A DNA stretch of 64,000 nt from contig NZ_ATAO01000188.1 in assembly GCF_000455825.1 (NCBI RefSeq), forward strand, positions 62,001 through 126,000, in the 5' to 3' direction. Within the stretch, counting starts at the first letter, position 1. The number at the start of each line of letters is the position of its first letter. The translations under genes were made by a program, and so were the position numbers. Below are positions 61,270 to 64,000 of the stretch, in pieces. The DNA is from Microbacterium maritypicum MF109. GTDB lineage: Bacteria; Actinomycetota; Actinomycetes; Actinomycetales; Microbacteriaceae. The notes beneath the pieces were generated by a model, which saw nothing but the letters and a program-made list of their open reading frames with translations, had not been told where the DNA came from and did not search any database.

Positions 61270-61285
61270 CGTCTAAAGGTAGACG
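61270..61285. promoter_or_regulatory. Palindrome between puuA and the APC permease
   Basis: CGTCTA (61270-61275) and TAGACG (61280-61285) are perfect inverted copies around AAGG, in the 156-bp divergent promoter region, 70 bp from puuA and 72 bp from the permease. It differs from the pot-promoter palindrome, so either another regulator acts here or the site is unrelated. A TTGACT at 61295-61300 could be part of a promoter, but no good partner box is seen. Confidence 0.4.
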
Positions 61286-61356
61286 AAACCACCATTGACT
61301 GCCACAATCATCCGCAAGGTGCACCCGGCGCCTGTGTGCATGCGAACGGAGAGCGG

Positions 61357-62907
61357 ATGTCTGAGCAGAGCAGTGAGTCCCGCAAGGTCGCTGGGGCGAC
61401 CTATACACGTGCCGGAAGCGAGTACTTCGAGAAACGGACGCTGAAGAGATCCGCCGGCGTCTGGGGACTGTGGGGGCTCGCGGTCGCAGCCGTCATCTCC
61501 GGCGACTTCTCCGGATGGAACTTCGGTATCGACTTCGCGGGCTTCGGCGGGATGCTGATCGCCTTCGTGATCCTCGTCCTCATGTACTACGGCATGATCT
61601 TCGCGATCGGCGAGATGGCCGCGATGATGCCGCACACCGGCGGCGCCTACTCGTTCGCCCGTTCCGCGATGGGCCCGTGGGGCGGCCTGGTGACCGGCGC
61701 CGCCGAGACCATCGAATACGTGGCGACCACGGCGGTGATCGTCTACTTCTCGGCGTCGTATGCGAACGGCATCACGAGCGAGCTGCTGGGGCTGGAACTG
61801 CCGGGGTGGCTCTGGTACCTGATCCTCTACGTCGTCTTCATCGCGCTGAACTCCGCGGGCGCGGCGATCTCCTTCCGCTTCGCGATCGTCGTGTCGATCA
61901 TCTCGATCGGCATCATCCTGGTCTTCTCCCTGATGGCGATCTTCTCCGGCGCTTTCAGCTGGGACGCTCTCTGGAACATCGCGCCCGATCCGGGCCAGAC
62001 CGAGTTCCTGCCACACGGGGTGCTGCCGATCCTGTTCGCCCTCCCGTTCGCGATGTGGTTCTTCCTCGGCATCGAAGAGCTGCCCCTGGCCGCGGAGGAA
62101 TCGCACAATCCCACCCGCGACATCCCCAAGGCCGGATTCTGGGCTCGCGGCACCCTCATCGTCACGGGTCTGCTCGTGCTGTTCCTGAACACGGGCGTGA
62201 TCGGGGCCGAGGCCACGGGCACCGCCGGCGAGCCCCTGCTCGACGGCTTCCGCGCGATCGTCGGCGACCAGCTCGCCGCGGTGCTCGCCCTCTTCGCCCT
62301 GATCGGACTGCTCGCGTCCCTGCAGGGCATCATGTTCGCCTACGGCCGCAACATGTACTCGCTGTCCCGTGCGGGCTACTACCCGCGGTTCCTGTCCCTC
62401 ACCGGCAAGCGACAGACCCCCTGGGTGGCTCTCGTCGTGGGTGCGGCGATCGGCTTCGTCGCCCTCATCGTGCTCGATGTGCTCGCGGCCGTCGACGCCG
62501 AGGGCGCGGGTTCGGTCGCCGGTGCGATCGTGCTGAACATCGCGGTCTGGGGTGCTGTGCTCGCCTACGGCCTGCAGCTGGTGTCGTTCATGATCCTGCG
62601 GAAGAAGTATCCGAACGTCGACCGCCCGTACCGCAGCCCGTGGGGCATCCCCGGTGCGGCCGTCGCGCTGGTGATCGCCGCACTCATCTTCGTCGGATTC
62701 CTGCTGAACCCGACGTTCGGCCCGGCGATCATCGCCATCGCGATCGTGTACGTCGTGATCCTGCTCGGATTCGGGCTGTTCTTCCGCCACCGCCTGGTGC
62801 TCTCCCCGGAGGAGGAGTACGCGATCTCGGGCGGCTCGCACGGCGATCCGCAGACCGAGGGCTATGACGCCATGGAGGGTGAGGTGTTCGACGACAGCGG
62901 CCGGTGA
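61357..62907 (+). CDS. APC family amine/ethanolamine permease
   Basis: 516 residues, about twelve helices. The opening SAGVWGLWGLAVAAVISGDF followed by SGWNFG is the hallmark of the ethanolamine permease group, and FFLGIEELPLAAEESHNPTR is the typical APC loop. ATG at 61357 with GGAGAG upstream; the open frame before it is antisense to puuA and not real. Its place divergent from puuA suggests import of putrescine or of an alkanolamine. Together with potADBC there would be two uptake routes. Confidence 0.88.
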   Translation: MSEQSSESRKVAGATYTRAGSEYFEKRTLKRSAGVWGLWGLAVAAVISGDFSGWNFGIDFAGFGGMLIAFVILVLMYYGMIFAIGEMAAMMPHTGGAYSFARSAMGPWGGLVTGAAETIEYVATTAVIVYFSASYANGITSELLGLELPGWLWYLILYVVFIALNSAGAAISFRFAIVVSIISIGIILVFSLMAIFSGAFSWDALWNIAPDPGQTEFLPHGVLPILFALPFAMWFFLGIEELPLAAEESHNPTRDIPKAGFWARGTLIVTGLLVLFLNTGVIGAEATGTAGEPLLDGFRAIVGDQLAAVLALFALIGLLASLQGIMFAYGRNMYSLSRAGYYPRFLSLTGKRQTPWVALVVGAAIGFVALIVLDVLAAVDAEGAGSVAGAIVLNIAVWGAVLAYGLQLVSFMILRKKYPNVDRPYRSPWGIPGAAVALVIAALIFVGFLLNPTFGPAIIAIAIVYVVILLGFGLFFRHRLVLSPEEEYAISGGSHGDPQTEGYDAMEGEVFDDSGR

Positions 62908-62970
62908 GTCCGCGCACAGCGCCTCGACGAGTCGGTCGGGGCGCTGTGTCGTGCCCGACCCCGGAGCGCT

Positions 62971-63243
62971 CTACTTGCGGTCGAAGTCGAAGGCCTTGAG
63001 CAGCTCGACGACGGCCTTGTCGCGCTCCTCGCCGCCCTCGTCGAACATGTGCGTCACGTGCGTACGGAGGTGGTTCTCCAGCAGCAGCCGGTTCAGCGAC
63101 TCCAACGAGCGCTGGATCGCACGGGACTGCGTGATGATGTCCATGCAGTAGTCCTCGTTCTCGATCATCCGCGCGACGCCGCGCATCTGCCCCTCGAGGA
63201 TGCTGGTGCGGTGCAGCGCACGCTTCTTGATGTCTTCGATCAC
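62971..63243 (-). CDS. CsoR/RcnR family metal- or thiol-sensing repressor with Cys-His-His ligands
   Basis: 90 residues from GTG 63243 (VIEDIKKRALHRTSILEGQM), the size and start of the all-helical DUF156 family. The ligand positions are Cys33 (EDYCMDI), His58 and His62 (ENHLRTHV). Copper CsoR has Cys-His-Cys; here the last Cys is His, closer to the RcnR pattern but without its N-terminal His. It may sense nickel, cobalt, copper or an aldehyde/sulfur species. No metal pump is adjacent. It is convergent with the permease gene, with a 63-bp gap. Confidence 0.87.
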   Translation of the reverse strand: MIEDIKKRALHRTSILEGQMRGVARMIENEDYCMDIITQSRAIQRSLESLNRLLLENHLRTHVTHMFDEGGEERDKAVVELLKAFDFDRK

Positions 63244-63348
63244 CCCTTGAGGGTACTCGTCTCTCCGGGTGCGCGGCTGTCTGCGCACCGAGACACCGCA
63301 CCGTCGCCGGTCGGGACCGTCGGGGCAGCACCGTGAAAAGATGACGTC

Positions 63349-64000
63349 ATGCCGCGAACACCGATGACGCAGCTCTCGCCCGCCGACCAGGAGCGCCTTC
63401 GCGCGCTCCGACGCATGAAGGCCGTCGCCCTCGGGGCTCTGGTGTTCATGGCCGTCGTGTTCGTGTTCGCCTTCGCGTTCCAGCAGCGGTTCGACGGGCT
63501 CGCCTATGTACGCGCCGCCGCGGAGGGCGGCATGGTGGGTGCCCTCGCAGACTGGTTCGCGGTGACCGCGCTCTTCCGCCGTCCGCTCGGGCTGCCCATC
63601 CCCCACACCGCGATCATCCCGAACCGCAAGGACGAGATCGGCCGCTCCCTCGGGGAGTTCGTGGAGACGAACTTCCTCGCAGCCGACGTGGTGCGCACCA
63701 AGCTGTCGAGCACGCGGATCGCGCTCCGCGCCGGTGAATGGCTGCGCGAGGCCCCGCACGCCGAGCGGGTGGGCACCGAGGGGGCGACGATCGCCACGGC
63801 CGTGCTCAATGCGCTGAGCGACGACGACGTACGCGACCTGATCACCGATCTCGCCCGCGAGCACCTCGTCGATCCCGAGTGGGGTCCGCCCGCCGGAGCG
63901 TGGCTGGAGAAGATCGTCGAGGCGGATGCCCATCATGGCGCTGTCGACCTCGCCGCCGACAGCATCGCCCGCTGGCTCGATGCGAATGCCGATTCGTTCA
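63349..64000 (+). CDS. DUF445 membrane-associated protein, 3' end outside window
   Basis: The first 217 codons are present. An N-terminal helix (AVALGALVFMAVVFVFAFAF) is followed by the DUF445 core: AAAEGGMVGALADWFAVTAL, FRRPLGLPIPHTAIIPNRKD and LGEFVETNFLAADVV, as in E. coli YjiN. ATG at 63349. The family is widespread, has no fixed activity and is thought to be peripheral to the envelope. It is divergent from the CsoR-type gene (105 bp apart), so that repressor might act on it, but no operator is evident. Confidence 0.87.
   Translation, partial: MPRTPMTQLSPADQERLRALRRMKAVALGALVFMAVVFVFAFAFQQRFDGLAYVRAAAEGGMVGALADWFAVTALFRRPLGLPIPHTAIIPNRKDEIGRSLGEFVETNFLAADVVRTKLSSTRIALRAGEWLREAPHAERVGTEGATIATAVLNALSDDDVRDLITDLAREHLVDPEWGPPAGAWLEKIVEADAHHGAVDLAADSIARWLDANADSF

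Noticed and set aside
60019..61356. Upstream extension of the APC permease frame by 446 codons
   Set aside because: It reads antisense to puuA and lacks permease character; the permease begins at ATG 61357 with a ribosome site.
62971..63936. Longer 321-residue version of the CsoR-type protein
   Set aside because: The added N-terminus is antisense to the DUF445 gene and is not conserved-looking; the family is about 90 residues and starts at GTG 63243.

Overview
The window is a compact, very GC-rich stretch of an actinobacterial chromosome. GTG starts and ATGA/GTGA stop-start overlaps are common, the ribonucleotide reductase is class Ib nrdHIEF, and HrpA, DUF445 and DUF418/YeiB-type proteins are present. 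Together these fit Microbacteriaceae, most likely Microbacterium; that placement is an inference from style and gene content, with no marker gene in the window to prove it. I saw no rRNA or tRNA gene, CRISPR array or recognisable insertion sequence.

Layout. At 0-8.2 kb lie the 5' part of a large secreted beta-propeller/LamG-type protein, a DUF418 membrane protein, hrpA and a quinone-oxidoreductase-like enzyme. At 8.2-17.2 kb a minus-strand locus encodes a complete dipeptide/nickel-type ABC importer (lipoprotein, two permeases, fused double ATPase). It is translationally coupled to a luciferase-like monooxygenase and two carboxymuconolactone-decarboxylase-fold proteins, with a second NtaA-type monooxygenase upstream. 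These match uncharacterised co-occurring families (KPN_01858, Avi_7170, Avi_7169, KPN_01854). At 17.3-29.4 kb are small housekeeping and accessory genes: Gfo/Idh/MocA oxidoreductases, an NYN-LOTUS protein, a TetR-controlled sugar module, a DUF4166/epimerase pair, an Xre-ImmA pair with a divergent mini-Xre gene, and acetyltransferases. At 29.5-33.6 kb is a GadB-GadC acid-resistance operon next to a LacI regulator; the same 12-bp motif lies before both. At 33.8-37.7 kb is nrdHIEF, followed by an MFS carrier, a PfkB kinase, a hydrolase and an acyl-CoA dehydrogenase up to 42.1 kb.

From 42.2 to 62.9 kb most genes fit amine and polyamine use: an AsnC regulator with a class III aminotransferase; a PucR regulator divergent from methylmalonate-semialdehyde dehydrogenase plus a beta-alanine-type aminotransferase; a PotADBC importer ending in a YtcJ-like amidohydrolase; and puuA, puuD, an aldehyde dehydrogenase, an SDR and a FadR-type regulator, with a divergent APC permease. 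The picture is uptake of putrescine/spermidine, gamma-glutamylation, oxidation and hydrolysis to GABA, then transamination; beta-alanine would go to malonate semialdehyde and acetyl-CoA. No gamma-glutamylputrescine oxidase (PuuB) is in the window. A perfect 25-bp palindrome abuts the predicted pot promoter and is probably the FadR-type operator.

Between these catabolic blocks sits a small compositionally distinct island (about 48.65-50.25 kb). It carries a secreted protein with a VADPT motif and a Trp/Cys-rich tail, coupled to a two-helix membrane protein, flanked by possible gene remnants. This is the best candidate for an undescribed system in the window. The right edge holds a CsoR-type repressor with an atypical Cys-His-His ligand set and the start of a DUF445 gene.
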